A DNA stretch of 64,000 nt from an uncultured Brevinema sp. (GCA_947038195.1 CAMQVI010000001.1:1-64000); one strand, 5' to 3'. Positions 8,540 to 17,459 are shown, counted from the stretch's first letter. A program made the numbers and translations. The notes: generated by a model not told the origin, from the letters alone.

Positions 8540-10030
8540 TTATTTTGATCCAAATATCTCATGAGATTTTTGCAAAACATCATCAAGAGTTTTAGGAAGA
8601 ACGGAGTACACTTCTTTATTGATGCGAGTATATAGAATATGATTTTCTTCAATGGGTTTGAATGTATCTTTTATTCTCACCATTTTAGAGACAGCTGTTT
8701 TGAAATCAGGATATATTCCTGTGGCTACGGCAACACATATTGCAGAACCTACTCCAGCAGCGCCGTTAACTTCATTTCTATAGGAAGGACATCCAAATAC
8801 ATCTGCGATAATTTGCATAAACACATCACTATTGGACCCCCCACCAGATACAAGTACCTTTCTGTTGCTAATATTTAATTCTTCATACATAGGTTTAATG
8901 TTATTGTACATTGTGTAAGTAATAGCTTCGAGTAAGGCTCTATAAATATGAGCTCTTGTATGTCTAATATCAAATCCTATCATAGTACCTCTTTTGTGTA
9001 GCTCTGAAGGTTTAGGTAACCATTCTAAAACCATCATAAGACCACCACTACCTGCTGGAACATGTTGAGCTTCTAGCCCTAAATATTCTTCGGCAGAGAT
9101 GTTTTTTTGTTCGGCTTTAGCCACAAGGTCTATATTAAGAAGATCTTTTAACCATGTTATCATCCACATACCACGACGTATTCCAGACATACTCTCGTAC
9201 ATATAGACACCAGGAACGGATGATGTAGTCGTCCAAAAACTGGTGGAATCAGGAATATAGTCATAACCGAGAGTTAGGGCAGAAATATAAGTACCTAAGG
9301 AAAGTACGATGGTACCTTCTTTAGTTTGAGCTTCTCCAAGGTTACCACTTTGAGCTTTTCCAGAAGGAGATACAGGGGCAATACCCGTACCTAGAGTTTC
9401 TGTGCCTTTATCATTAGCGGTAGCTATAACAGGTAATCCTTCAGGAAGTCCCGTTAGTTTAGCTGTTTCTTTAGTGATATAACCTAAAATTTCGCCAGGT
9501 TGTTTTAGCTCAGGAAGCATATCTAAAGGAATATTCATATTTTTGATTACGTTAGGGTCTGTGCTCCATTTCCATGTTAGAGTATCTAAGGGCCAGTTTC
9601 CTTCATAATTAGCGGAAGTGTCTTTAAATTCCCCTGTTAAACGATGGGTAATGTATCCCGAAGTTTGACAAACAAAACCTACTTCAGGATTGTCGTGTTG
9701 AAATGGAGTAGCAATCCGTAAATCCATCCAGTTGATGATATTTTCAGCTAAGGAATAGTCTTTTTTTAGTAATACACGACAACAACGAATTTCGCAAATG
9801 CCTATTCCGACAATATCTTTAACATCTCCCGTGAATTTATCCAAAGCAATTTTAGTGGCTCCTTGTAAGGCATCCCACAAATCATCACCAGGATGTTCGG
9901 CAATACCAGGGACTGGGCAATACAAATGTTTGAGATTTTGCTTACCCTCACAAATGAGTTTCCCTTCTATATCAAAAATACTGACTTTAGTACTTTGTGT
10001 ACCACCATCTATACCCATTAAATATTTCAT
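8540..10030 (-). CDS. ygcE: FGGY-family carbohydrate kinase, YgcE-like
   Basis: A 496-residue sugar kinase of the actin-like FGGY family. Its N-terminal phosphate loop MGIDGGTQSTKVSIFD (about 5-20) and C-terminal VSGGGSNSDVFMQIIADVFGCP are the two FGGY nucleotide-site motifs. Length agrees with E. coli YgcE (about 492), and the neighbours (YgcW-, YgcU-, EtfBA- and YqcE-like) make this the counterpart of that uncharacterised kinase. It should phosphorylate a ketose or polyol product of the adjacent dehydrogenase; the substrate is unknown. The start is preceded by AAGGAG. The gene follows the SDR gene by 27 bp and ends at a terminator. Confidence 0.85.
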   Translation of the reverse strand: MKYLMGIDGGTQSTKVSIFDIEGKLICEGKQNLKHLYCPVPGIAEHPGDDLWDALQGATKIALDKFTGDVKDIVGIGICEIRCCRVLLKKDYSLAENIINWMDLRIATPFQHDNPEVGFVCQTSGYITHRLTGEFKDTSANYEGNWPLDTLTWKWSTDPNVIKNMNIPLDMLPELKQPGEILGYITKETAKLTGLPEGLPVIATANDKGTETLGTGIAPVSPSGKAQSGNLGEAQTKEGTIVLSLGTYISALTLGYDYIPDSTSFWTTTSSVPGVYMYESMSGIRRGMWMITWLKDLLNIDLVAKAEQKNISAEEYLGLEAQHVPAGSGGLMMVLEWLPKPSELHKRGTMIGFDIRHTRAHIYRALLEAITYTMYNNIKPMYEELNISNRKVLVSGGGSNSDVFMQIIADVFGCPSYRNEVNGAAGVGSAICVAVATGIYPDFKTAVSKMVRIKDTFKPIEENHILYTRINKEVYSVLPKTLDDVLQKSHEIFGSK

Positions 10031-10057
10031 ATTTTCTCCTTGATTTTAAAATTTAAT

Positions 10058-10852
10058 TTATCGAACGAGGTATCCACCATCGACATCAAGAAGTGTTCCG
10101 TTAACATAATTAGCAGCAGCACTTGCAAGGAAAACAGTAGCACCCATAAGATCGGAAGTGTAGCCCCAACGATCAGCAGCAATGTGACTTAATACACGTT
10201 GATTGGCTTCTGGGTTGTTACGTGTTTTTGTGGTAAGTTCTGTAGCAAAATATCCTGGAGCAATAGCATTAACATTAATGTTAAATTGAGCTAATTCATC
10301 ACAATATGCTTTTGTTAATCCAGCAATACCATGTTTGGTAGCGGCGTAAGCAGGACTCCATTGTCCACCTAGGTAAGAGAACATAGAACCAATATTAATT
10401 ATTTTTCCACTTTTTTGAGGAATCATAAATTTAGCACATTCGTGGCTCATTTCAAAAGCTGCTGTTAGATTGATAGCAACCATTGGATCCCATTTGGATC
10501 TATCAAATTTTAAAACATCGGGTTCATTAATACAAATACCAGCACAGTTTACAAGAATATCTACAGAACCATAAGTTTTCACACAAGTTTCTACAACAGT
10601 TTTACAAGAACCTTCTTTAGTGATGTCTGCTTTGATAGAGTTGTATTTGACTCCTACTTTTTCAATTTCAGCTTTGAAGCTTCCATCATCATCTATGATA
10701 GTAGTAACAAAAACATTAGCTCCAGCTTTAGCTAAAGCCATAGAGAATGCTTGTCCTAATCCTGTATTACCACCAGTGATGATAGCATTTTTACCTTTAA
10801 GAGAGAATAAGTCCATATTGAATTCTGTGATTTTTTGGTCGTCTTTAAACAT
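10058..10852 (-). CDS. ygcW: SDR-family oxidoreductase, YgcW-like
   Basis: A 264-residue NAD(P)-dependent short-chain dehydrogenase. The cofactor motif is GGNTGLG (27-33), followed by NCAG (102-105), S156, and the catalytic pair Y169/K173 in AYAATK. It closely resembles E. coli YgcW along its length, including YLGGQWSPAYxATKH, TKAYCDEL and a C terminus VDGGYLVR. Within the SDR family it sits near KduD and gluconate 5-dehydrogenase, so it probably interconverts a keto group and a secondary alcohol of a sugar acid or polyol. AGGAGG precedes the ATG. It is the first gene of a two-gene unit with the kinase. Confidence 0.87.
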   Translation of the reverse strand: MFKDDQKITEFNMDLFSLKGKNAIITGGNTGLGQAFSMALAKAGANVFVTTIIDDDGSFKAEIEKVGVKYNSIKADITKEGSCKTVVETCVKTYGSVDILVNCAGICINEPDVLKFDRSKWDPMVAINLTAAFEMSHECAKFMIPQKSGKIINIGSMFSYLGGQWSPAYAATKHGIAGLTKAYCDELAQFNINVNAIAPGYFATELTTKTRNNPEANQRVLSHIAADRWGYTSDLMGATVFLASAAANYVNGTLLDVDGGYLVR

Positions 10853-10909
10853 GACAGACCTCCTAAATTAATTTGAGGTATTTTTATTATTAATAAATAT
10901 CCCAATATT

Positions 10910-10937
10910 ATTATAGTATAATTGACAAATTTTTCAA
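10910..10937 (-). promoter_or_regulatory. Promoter of ygcW-ygcE
   Basis: On the minus strand TTGAAA (10937-10932) and TATAAT (10915-10910) are 16 bp apart, 58 bp upstream of ygcW. A dyad AATTGT-N6-ACAATT lies behind it at 10973-10990 and could bind the adjacent DeoR-type protein. Confidence 0.65.
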
Positions 10938-11026
10938 TATAAAATGTTAAAAAAATATATATAGGTGTAATTAATTGTATAACAACAATTTAATAAAAAT
11001 ATTTTGAAAACCCATTTAAATGTTAT

Positions 11027-11055
11027 TTGATTTATTGTATTTTTTCATCTATAAT
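11027..11055 (+). promoter_or_regulatory. Promoter of the first DeoR-type regulator (leaderless)
   Basis: TTGATT (11027-11032), a 17-bp spacer and TATAAT (11050-11055). The ATG of the regulator is at 11063, so transcription should begin at or within a base or two of the start codon. Confidence 0.65.
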
Positions 11056-11062
11056 AGTAGTA

Positions 11063-11845
11063 ATGAAAAAAATAGTAGATAAAGAAGATGTCTTAGTTTA
11101 TATTTACCAGCATATTGAAGTTCCCGTGAAAGATATATTGAATATCTTTAATATAAGTGAATCCACGGCTCATCGAGTTTTGAAACAGCTTAGCCAAGAA
11201 AACTGGATAATTATTGAACAACATATTATATATTACAAACCATTTACCCTTTTTCCTTATAAGGACAAAGAAAAAGCGATTTTAATTAACGCTCTTGCAT
11301 GGAATGCTACTAAAATTATTAATGAAGGCGATGTTATCTGTCTGTCTGGTGGTTCAACCTCAATAGCTGTAATACTCCCCTTCATTATACTAACAAAAAA
11401 AAATATCACCATTATCTCTAACTCCTCTTTAGTATTTCAATATTATTTATTACTGCATCTCAAAGCCTCAGAACAAAATATCACTCTTCTCACGATAGGA
11501 GGGATACTAAGGCAACATTTTTATTCTTTCGGTGGGGAATATGCAGATGAAATCATCGATCATTTTAATATTTCAAAAACATTTTTAGGAGCTGAAAGTA
11601 TCAATGTCAATCAAGGTCTTTTTACGGATACCTTGGGAGAATCTTTTGTAGAGACAGCATTTATGAATGTATCAAAAGCTACGTATCTTGTAGCCACAAG
11701 TGATAAGTTTAGCTCCAAAGGTAAGTATAAATGGGCAGACTGGGGGCAATTCAAGGGAATCATTAGTGATTATAATTTAGATATATTCAAAAAAAATAAA
11801 GTTTTTGAAATTTATCAAGTAGATACTAAAAATATTTGGCAATAA
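11063..11845 (+). CDS. DeoR/GlpR-type transcriptional regulator A
   Basis: A 260-residue regulator with an N-terminal helix-turn-helix (VKDILNIFNISESTAHRVLKQLSQENWI) and a DeoR-type effector domain from about residue 75: GDVICLSGGSTSIAVILPFI is the phosphosugar-binding loop, followed by ITLLTIGG and KTFLGAESIN. An upstream TTG would extend the frame, but it lies in the -35 element and ATG 11063 fits the start seen in its paralogue at 15351-16124. There is no ribosome site. It stands divergent from ygcW and just upstream of ygcU, so control of this locus is likely, with a phosphorylated pathway intermediate as the probable effector. Confidence 0.85.
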   Translation: MKKIVDKEDVLVYIYQHIEVPVKDILNIFNISESTAHRVLKQLSQENWIIIEQHIIYYKPFTLFPYKDKEKAILINALAWNATKIINEGDVICLSGGSTSIAVILPFIILTKKNITIISNSSLVFQYYLLLHLKASEQNITLLTIGGILRQHFYSFGGEYADEIIDHFNISKTFLGAESINVNQGLFTDTLGESFVETAFMNVSKATYLVATSDKFSSKGKYKWADWGQFKGIISDYNLDIFKKNKVFEIYQVDTKNIWQ

Positions 11846-11872
11846 AAACCTCTTCCACGGAAGGGGTTTTTT
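11845..11872 (+). terminator. Terminator after DeoR-type regulator A
   Basis: AAAACCTCTTCC pairs with GGAAGGGGTTTT (one G-U pair) around a 4-base loop and ends in T residues. It begins within the stop codon of the regulator. Confidence 0.8.
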
Positions 11873-11930
11873 AATGTATATTGTTTTATATCAATATTTT
11901 ATATTATTTTTATTTTTTATCACAATGCTA

Positions 11931-11988
11931 TTGACATTTTATTCATAAAAGTTATAATATTATTGAATATTAATTCAGTATATGAATT
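11931..11988 (+). promoter_or_regulatory. Promoter and putative operator of ygcU
   Basis: TTGACA (11931-11936) and TATAAT (11953-11958) with a 16-bp spacer. Just downstream of the expected transcription start is a perfect dyad AATTCA-GTATA-TGAATT (11972-11988), placed where a repressor would block elongation. Assigning it to a DeoR-type protein is inference. Confidence 0.7.
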
Positions 11989-12032
11989 GAATTAATAAAA
12001 TATGCACATATTTATGTGAAAAGGAGTTTATT

Positions 12033-13484
12033 ATGTCCATGGCTCGTGAAGACATTGTCAAAAATCTAAAGTCTATTGTGGGAGACAATAAAATTTATAC
12101 TGACTTACCTACTCTACAAGAAAGTAGCAGAGATCGCTTTTTAAAATATACCGGAGCACACGGAATTTATGTAGCACCTCTTGCATCAGCTGTAGTAAAA
12201 GCTGAATCTGTAGAAGATGTAGTAAAAGTGTTAAAATTCGCTAACGAACATTCATTAAATGTAGTTCCTAGATCTGGAGGTACTGCTACAGAAGGTGGTT
12301 TAGAATGTGGTGTTGTGGATTCTATCGTTCTTGATTGTGCTAGTATGAATAAAATCATTAAGATTGATCCTTATAATATGCAAGCTACTGTTCAAGCTGG
12401 TGTTGTTTTGGAAACTCTTGAAGAAGACCTTCGTAAAATGGGATTAACCACAGGTCACTCCCCACAATCTAAACCTCAGGCTCAATTAGGCGGACTTGTT
12501 GCAACAAGAAGTATTGGACAATTCTCAACCCTTTATGGAGGAATTGAAGATATGCTTGTTGGTGTAGAAGCAGTTTTCCCAGATGGTCGCATTGCTCGTA
12601 TTAAAAATGTTCCTCGTCGTGCTGCAGGTCCAGACCTCAGACATATTATGATGGGTAACGAAGGGACTTTATGTGTTATCACAGAAGTTACTGTAAAATT
12701 ATTTAAATATATGCCAGAAAATAATAAATACTATGGTTATTTAGTAGATGATTTTGCTACAAGTGTGGAAATACTTCGTGAAGTAATCGTGTCTGGTTAT
12801 CGTCCATCCGTATCTCGTTCTTATTCTGAAGAAGATGCAAGACAACATTTTGCTCATTTCCATAAAGGAAAAAGCATTGTTATTTTTGTTGCAGAAGGTC
12901 CTAAAGGTATCACAGAAGCTATGGGAGACGCTATAGAAGAAATTGTGGCTAAATATCCAAAAACAGAACAAGTAGATTCTAAATTAATTGAAACATGGTT
13001 CTCTGATTTATGTTGGGGTGAGGATAAGATTGCAAAAGAAAAAGCAGATATGGTTGCCACCAAAATGTGTGGATTTACAGTAGAAGTTTCTGCTGAATGG
13101 AGTAAAATACCCCAACTTTACACAAATGCAATCAGCAGAGTTAAAAAAGATTTCCCAAGAATCAAAGATGTTACTATGTTAGGAGCTCACTCTTCACACA
13201 GTTATCAAAATGGAACAAATCTATACTTTGTGTTTGATTATAAAGTAGAATGTACCCCTGAAGAAGAATTAGCAACCTACCACTACCCAATTCATAGTCT
13301 AATTATCGAAGAAACCGTCAAAATCGGTGGCTCAATGGCTCACCATCATGGTGTTGGTAAATATAGAACTGAATGGATAGAAGAAGAGCATGGTAGTTCT
13401 TATTTCATGTTAGAAGTGCTTAAAAAAGCTTTCGATCCAAAAGGTATTATGAATGTTAATACCCTATATAAACCCAAAAAATAA
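12033..13484 (+). CDS. ygcU: FAD-linked oxidase, YgcU-like (GlcD/LctD family)
   Basis: A 483-residue flavoprotein of the vanillyl-alcohol-oxidase fold. The N-terminal FAD-binding domain contains VVPRSGGTATEGGL (about 70-83), HSPQSKPQAQLGGLVATRSIGQFSTLYGGIEDM and PRRAAGPDLRHIMMGNEGTLC; the C-terminal substrate domain ends with HHHGVGKYR and FDPKGIMNVNTLY. It is very similar in length and motifs to E. coli YgcU (484). Related enzymes oxidise 2-hydroxyacids and pass electrons to ETF, as LctD does with LctBC. The etfBA genes follow after a terminator, which supports such a complex. AAGGAG lies six bases before the ATG. The physiological substrate is unknown. Confidence 0.88.
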   Translation: MSMAREDIVKNLKSIVGDNKIYTDLPTLQESSRDRFLKYTGAHGIYVAPLASAVVKAESVEDVVKVLKFANEHSLNVVPRSGGTATEGGLECGVVDSIVLDCASMNKIIKIDPYNMQATVQAGVVLETLEEDLRKMGLTTGHSPQSKPQAQLGGLVATRSIGQFSTLYGGIEDMLVGVEAVFPDGRIARIKNVPRRAAGPDLRHIMMGNEGTLCVITEVTVKLFKYMPENNKYYGYLVDDFATSVEILREVIVSGYRPSVSRSYSEEDARQHFAHFHKGKSIVIFVAEGPKGITEAMGDAIEEIVAKYPKTEQVDSKLIETWFSDLCWGEDKIAKEKADMVATKMCGFTVEVSAEWSKIPQLYTNAISRVKKDFPRIKDVTMLGAHSSHSYQNGTNLYFVFDYKVECTPEEELATYHYPIHSLIIEETVKIGGSMAHHHGVGKYRTEWIEEEHGSSYFMLEVLKKAFDPKGIMNVNTLYKPKK

Positions 13485-13511
13485 TTGATTTTTTGTATTA
13501 ATTATTATAAA

Positions 13512-13556
13512 AATTTAGAGTGGTCTCATTATGAAACCACTCTAAATTATTTTTTA
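13512..13556 (+). terminator. Terminator between ygcU and etfB
   Basis: A perfect 13-bp stem, AATTTAGAGTGGT (13512-13524) with ACCACTCTAAATT (13536-13548), followed by a T run. It should make ygcU transcript abundance exceed that of etfBA, or separate the two. Confidence 0.8.
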
Positions 13557-13576
13557 TAAATTCAAAGGTGCGTATT

Positions 13577-14350
13577 ATGAAAATAGTTGTATGTATGAAA
13601 CAAGTTCCTAATACAGCTCAAATAGATATTGATCCCATAAGTGGGGCATTAAGAAGAGATGGGGTTACAAGTATTACCAATCCTGATGACCTTTATGCTT
13701 TAGAAGAGGCATTAAAGTTAAAAGATCAATTTAATGCAAAGGTAACAGTAATAACGATGAGCCTTCCTCAAGCTGAAGTTATCTTAAGGGAAGCGATGGC
13801 TATGGGTGCTGATGATTCTGTATTATTAACAGATAAAGAATTTGCTGGAGCAGACACTTACGCAACCTCAAAAACATTAGCAAGCGCCATTAAAAAAATC
13901 AATCCAGACCTTGTATTTACAGGGCGACAAGCAATAGATGGAGATACTGCTCAAGTAGGACCTCAAATCGCTGAATTTTTGGACTATCCCCAAGTAAGTT
14001 ATGTAAATAAAATTACTACTACAGACGGGAAAACTTTTACCGTCAGCCGAAAACTGGGTAGTACACAACAAGTAGTTGAAGTTTCTTCACCTTGTGTGTT
14101 TACTATTTTAAGTCATATTAATCAACCTCGCTTTATGGGAGGAGGGTATTCTAAACCCATACAATATTATAATGCAGAAGATCTAAATTTATCTGTAGAT
14201 AGTGTTGGGCAAAAAGGATCTCCAACCAAAGTATTTAGCTCTCACACCAAACAAGCTCGGGGCTCTTGTCAGATATTCGAAAAATCTCCAGAGGAATCTG
14301 TAGAGATTATTTATGACTATCTACAAAAGATCCATTTGATAAAGGAGTAG
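13577..14350 (+). CDS. ygcR: Electron transfer flavoprotein beta subunit (YgcR-like)
   Basis: EtfB of about 257 residues. The N terminus MKIVVCMKQVPNT and the segment GRQAIDGDTAQVGPQIAEFL are diagnostic; the latter form is the one I associate with bifurcating-type ETFs of anaerobes (established for CarDE/Bcd partners, inferred here). ATG 13577 is preferred over the in-frame GTG nine bases upstream because AAAGGTG then serves as ribosome site. It precedes etfA by three bases. With EtfA it should carry electrons from the YgcU-like oxidase to NAD or another acceptor; no ETF:quinone oxidoreductase is in the window. Confidence 0.88.
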   Translation: MKIVVCMKQVPNTAQIDIDPISGALRRDGVTSITNPDDLYALEEALKLKDQFNAKVTVITMSLPQAEVILREAMAMGADDSVLLTDKEFAGADTYATSKTLASAIKKINPDLVFTGRQAIDGDTAQVGPQIAEFLDYPQVSYVNKITTTDGKTFTVSRKLGSTQQVVEVSSPCVFTILSHINQPRFMGGGYSKPIQYYNAEDLNLSVDSVGQKGSPTKVFSSHTKQARGSCQIFEKSPEESVEIIYDYLQKIHLIKE

Positions 14351-14353
14351 GTA

Positions 14354-15358
14354 GTGAATTTAACAGATTATAAAGGAATACTAGTATATATAGAATATGA
14401 AAACAAGAGTATTTGTCAAATCTCTTTAGAATTATTACAAGAAGCTAGAGTATTAGCTGATATTTTTAATGAAGATGTTATAGCCGTTGTTTTAGGGTAT
14501 GATATAAAAGATTTAGCAGATCAATGTGTTTATTATGGAGCTGATATTGTTTGGTATGCTGATAATATTCTTCTTGAAGAATATCTCACAGAACCGTGCA
14601 CAGATGCTCTAGAATTTTTAGTAAAAAGAATAAATCCAAGCTCTCTTTTGATTGGTTCTAGCTATCAAGGACGGGATTTTGCTCCTAGGCTTGCTATTCG
14701 TCTTGGTACAGGATTGACAGCAGATTGTACTGAATTAGGGGTTAAAGTTTTGGACGATGGGACAGCAGATCCCAATCAAGGAATATTAATGACTAGACCC
14801 ACTTATGGGGGCAATCTTATTGCAACAATAGTTTGCGAGAATCATAGGCCACAAATGGCAACAGTACGATCAAGTATGAAAATTATAAAAGATACAACAA
14901 GAGAAGGTATAGTGAATGAGTTCTCTCCTCTTTTGAAAAAATCTAGGGTTAAGATATTAGAAACAATTATAGAAAAAACAACAGAAAAAAAAATAAGCGA
15001 AGAATCAGTATTAGTAGTAGGTGGAAATGGTGTAGGCACTGAATCCATGTTTAAAGAGCTTTATTCATTAGCAAAAATTTTGAATGGAGGGGTGGGGGTA
15101 ACTCGCTCTTTAGTAGAAAAAGAATGGGCAGAGCATAGGATCCAAATAGGTCAGACAGGAACAATTGTTCGTCCTGAATTATATATATCCTTTGGAGTTT
15201 TGGGAGCAATTCAACATATTACAGGGATGGAAAATTCAAGCTGTATTATTGCTATAAATAAAGATAGGGACGCCCCTATATTTAAATTTTCTCATGTGGG
15301 AATAGTGGGAAGCACAGAAAAAATACTTCCTAAGTTAATAGAAAGGCTTTCTAAGTAA
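14354..15358 (+). CDS. ygcQ: Electron transfer flavoprotein alpha subunit (YgcQ-like)
   Basis: EtfA of 334 residues starting at GTG with AAAGGAG just upstream, overlapping the end of etfB. The N-terminal domain is EtfA-like (SLLIGSSYQGRDFAPRLAIRLGTGLTADC). The C-terminal FAD domain has GVTRSLVEKEWAEHRIQIGQTG, VRPELYISFGVLGAIQHITGM and IIAINKDRDAPIF, matching the universal EtfA signature. It lacks the N-terminal ferredoxin extension of LctC. Its last eight bases overlap the 3' end of the convergent DeoR-type gene. Confidence 0.88.
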   Translation: MNLTDYKGILVYIEYENKSICQISLELLQEARVLADIFNEDVIAVVLGYDIKDLADQCVYYGADIVWYADNILLEEYLTEPCTDALEFLVKRINPSSLLIGSSYQGRDFAPRLAIRLGTGLTADCTELGVKVLDDGTADPNQGILMTRPTYGGNLIATIVCENHRPQMATVRSSMKIIKDTTREGIVNEFSPLLKKSRVKILETIIEKTTEKKISEESVLVVGGNGVGTESMFKELYSLAKILNGGVGVTRSLVEKEWAEHRIQIGQTGTIVRPELYISFGVLGAIQHITGMENSSCIIAINKDRDAPIFKFSHVGIVGSTEKILPKLIERLSK

Positions 15359-16124
15359 ATAAATTAGTAAAAGGATCACTGAGAATCACTTGAAATCCTT
15401 CTCTCTGATGGAGAGGAGCCGTGTAATCTGTTATAATTCCATCAAATTCTTTCCATTCACCCCATCTGAAAAGAAGTTCTTTACCGAATTTCTCTTTATT
15501 TGCGAGAATATAATTTTTATGTGAATTTTCTAAGAAACATTTCTCCACATAAGCATAACTTAGTTCGTTCACAAAAAATCCTCTTTTATTAACACTTTGA
15601 GTGCTAATAAAAGTTTTATCTATACTGAAATTTTTAATAAGATTAAGGGCGTATTCTCCTGTTAAAGAAAAAGAATCATATTGAAAAAGCCCTCCGACAA
15701 TAAGGATGGATATATTTTTGGCTAATGCAATATCACGAAGAGCTAAATATAATGATATAGCATAAATATTATTGGTAATAATAAAAACATTTTGAGAGTG
15801 AAGAATAATAAAAGGAACCATAAGAGCAATGGTAGTGGATCCCCCAGCAAGGCATATAGTATCATCATCTTGTACTAGTTTAGTAGCTTTGTAGGCGATT
15901 GCATTTTTATTTTGTTCATATGCTAAATCTTTATATTTAAAATGAGAAAAAGGCATATAGATAACTTTGTTTTTATCTATTTTCACCCAAGGGTGCAAAG
16001 ATTTTAAAATACGGTGAATGGTAGATAAGCTAATATCAAAATGCTTTTGAAGAGTGTAAAAATCAACAACAATATGTTGGCATATGTAGTGCAAAACACT
16101 TTCATCGCGAATAATTTTTTTCAT
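15351..16124 (-). CDS. DeoR/GlpR-type transcriptional regulator B
   Basis: A 257-residue paralogue of the regulator at 11063: the same start MKKI, a helix-turn-helix with HFDISLSTIHRILKSL, then DDTICLAGGSTTIALMVPFI as effector loop and ISILIVGG further on. The two differ enough to bind different sites or ligands. The start ATG is five bases after a TAAAAT -10 element, with no ribosome site, so it is probably leaderless. It is divergent from the MFS carrier and convergent with etfA, overlapping it by eight bases. Confidence 0.85.
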   Translation of the reverse strand: MKKIIRDESVLHYICQHIVVDFYTLQKHFDISLSTIHRILKSLHPWVKIDKNKVIYMPFSHFKYKDLAYEQNKNAIAYKATKLVQDDDTICLAGGSTTIALMVPFIILHSQNVFIITNNIYAISLYLALRDIALAKNISILIVGGLFQYDSFSLTGEYALNLIKNFSIDKTFISTQSVNKRGFFVNELSYAYVEKCFLENSHKNYILANKEKFGKELLFRWGEWKEFDGIITDYTAPLHQREGFQVILSDPFTNLFT

Positions 16125-16129
16125 GACTT

Positions 16130-16158
16130 ATTTTACAATGTTTTCTTTCATTAAGCAA
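16130..16158 (-). promoter_or_regulatory. Promoter of DeoR-type regulator B (leaderless)
   Basis: On the minus strand TTGCTT (16158-16153), a 17-bp spacer and TAAAAT (16135-16130). Only five bases, AAGTC, separate the -10 element from the start codon. Confidence 0.6.
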
Positions 16159-16196
16159 GTATAAATAATAAAATTTATTAAAAAGAGAGGTCTATT

Positions 16197-17459
16197 ATGA
16201 TAAACAAACGATATGTACAGTTGGGGATAGTTACCCTAGCTGCTGGGGGGATTTACCCTGTTATTTACCTAAGAACAAATTTCCAGACACCCTTACTAGA
16301 AATATTTGGAATGGATGTATCTACTTTAGGTAGTTTATACGGTATCTTAGGAATGATGAATTTGATAGGATATATTCCTAGTGGTTGGTTAGCAGACAGA
16401 ATGTCTTCTAAGTTATTGTTGGCAATTTCATTATTATTAACAGGTTTAGCTGGTCTATGGTACGCTCAAGTACCTCCTATAGAACATGTTCGTATAATCT
16501 TTCTTATCTGGGGATTTTCTGCTGTCTTGACTTTCTGGGGCTCGCATATGAAAATTGTAAAACTTCTTGCCGAAAAAGATGAACAAGGTAGATTCTTTGG
16601 TATTCTTGATGGTGGTAGAGGTTTTGTTGAAGCAGTTTTAGCAACTATAGCGGTAGCTGTTTTTGGTTTTATCCTAGGATCTGATCCAACAGATAGTGCC
16701 CTAACTCGAACAGCTTTAGTCACAGTTATTTATGGCTATTCTTTTCTCAATATTGGTTTAGCAATTTTGGTTTTAATTATCTTGGAAGATAAAAAAGATA
16801 CAGAAGCTAATGAAGGGAAGGAACAATCCCTAACTATCATGCAAGGTATTAAAAAAGCGTTTTTAATACCTGAAGTGTGGCTTATGTGTGCCATTATCTT
16901 TTGTGGATATACTGTTTTCTGGACAGGATATTACATAGGAGGCTATCTCACAACTAATCATGGGCTTAGTGAAATCCTCGTAGGGGTTATAACTGTGATT
17001 ATTTTATGGATGAGACCTTTGGGGGGAATTGTAGGTGGTTTTCTTGCAGATAAATACGGTAGAACTGTTGTCTTAGGTGCTGCTCTTGCTGTGGGCTCTT
17101 TATCCCTCTTTGCATTAGCGACTTATGCCAAAGGCACTAATTTTTATCTTATTTCAGGAACTGTTATTCTTGTAGGTTTGTGTTTTTACTTTATCAGAGG
17201 TCTGTATTGGTCTTTATTGGACTATTGCGACTTACCCCCATCTATTACAGGCTTTGCAATAGGGATAGTGTCTTTTCTAGGGTATACCCCAGATATATTT
17301 ATTCCTCAATGGAGCGGACCTATCTTTTCACAATATCAAGATGGACCTCAAGCCTATTCTCTCTATTTTCTAATCTCTGGTATATTTGGATTGTTAGGGA
17401 TAATGTTTATTTATATTTTGTATAAAAGAATTAAAAAGTCCCAGAAATTCGTCAACTAA
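16197..17459 (+). CDS. yqcE: MFS transporter, YqcE/YihN-like
   Basis: A 420-residue major-facilitator protein with about twelve membrane segments. The loop motif GWLADRMSSKLLL after the second helix and GGFLADKYGRTVVL in the second half are the duplicated MFS signatures. Length matches YqcE (about 425) and YihN (about 421), carriers next to carbohydrate gene clusters. It stands at the end of the ygc-like locus, so it likely imports the substrate processed by the SDR, kinase and YgcU-Etf proteins. AGAGAGG precedes the ATG. Transported compound unknown. Confidence 0.82.
   Translation: MINKRYVQLGIVTLAAGGIYPVIYLRTNFQTPLLEIFGMDVSTLGSLYGILGMMNLIGYIPSGWLADRMSSKLLLAISLLLTGLAGLWYAQVPPIEHVRIIFLIWGFSAVLTFWGSHMKIVKLLAEKDEQGRFFGILDGGRGFVEAVLATIAVAVFGFILGSDPTDSALTRTALVTVIYGYSFLNIGLAILVLIILEDKKDTEANEGKEQSLTIMQGIKKAFLIPEVWLMCAIIFCGYTVFWTGYYIGGYLTTNHGLSEILVGVITVIILWMRPLGGIVGGFLADKYGRTVVLGAALAVGSLSLFALATYAKGTNFYLISGTVILVGLCFYFIRGLYWSLLDYCDLPPSITGFAIGIVSFLGYTPDIFIPQWSGPIFSQYQDGPQAYSLYFLISGIFGLLGIMFIYILYKRIKKSQKFVN

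Noticed and set aside
13577-15358. EtfBA as partner of an acyl-CoA dehydrogenase
   Set aside because: No acyl-CoA dehydrogenase is near; the adjacent FAD-linked oxidase and the YgcU/YgcR/YgcQ parallel point to a different donor.
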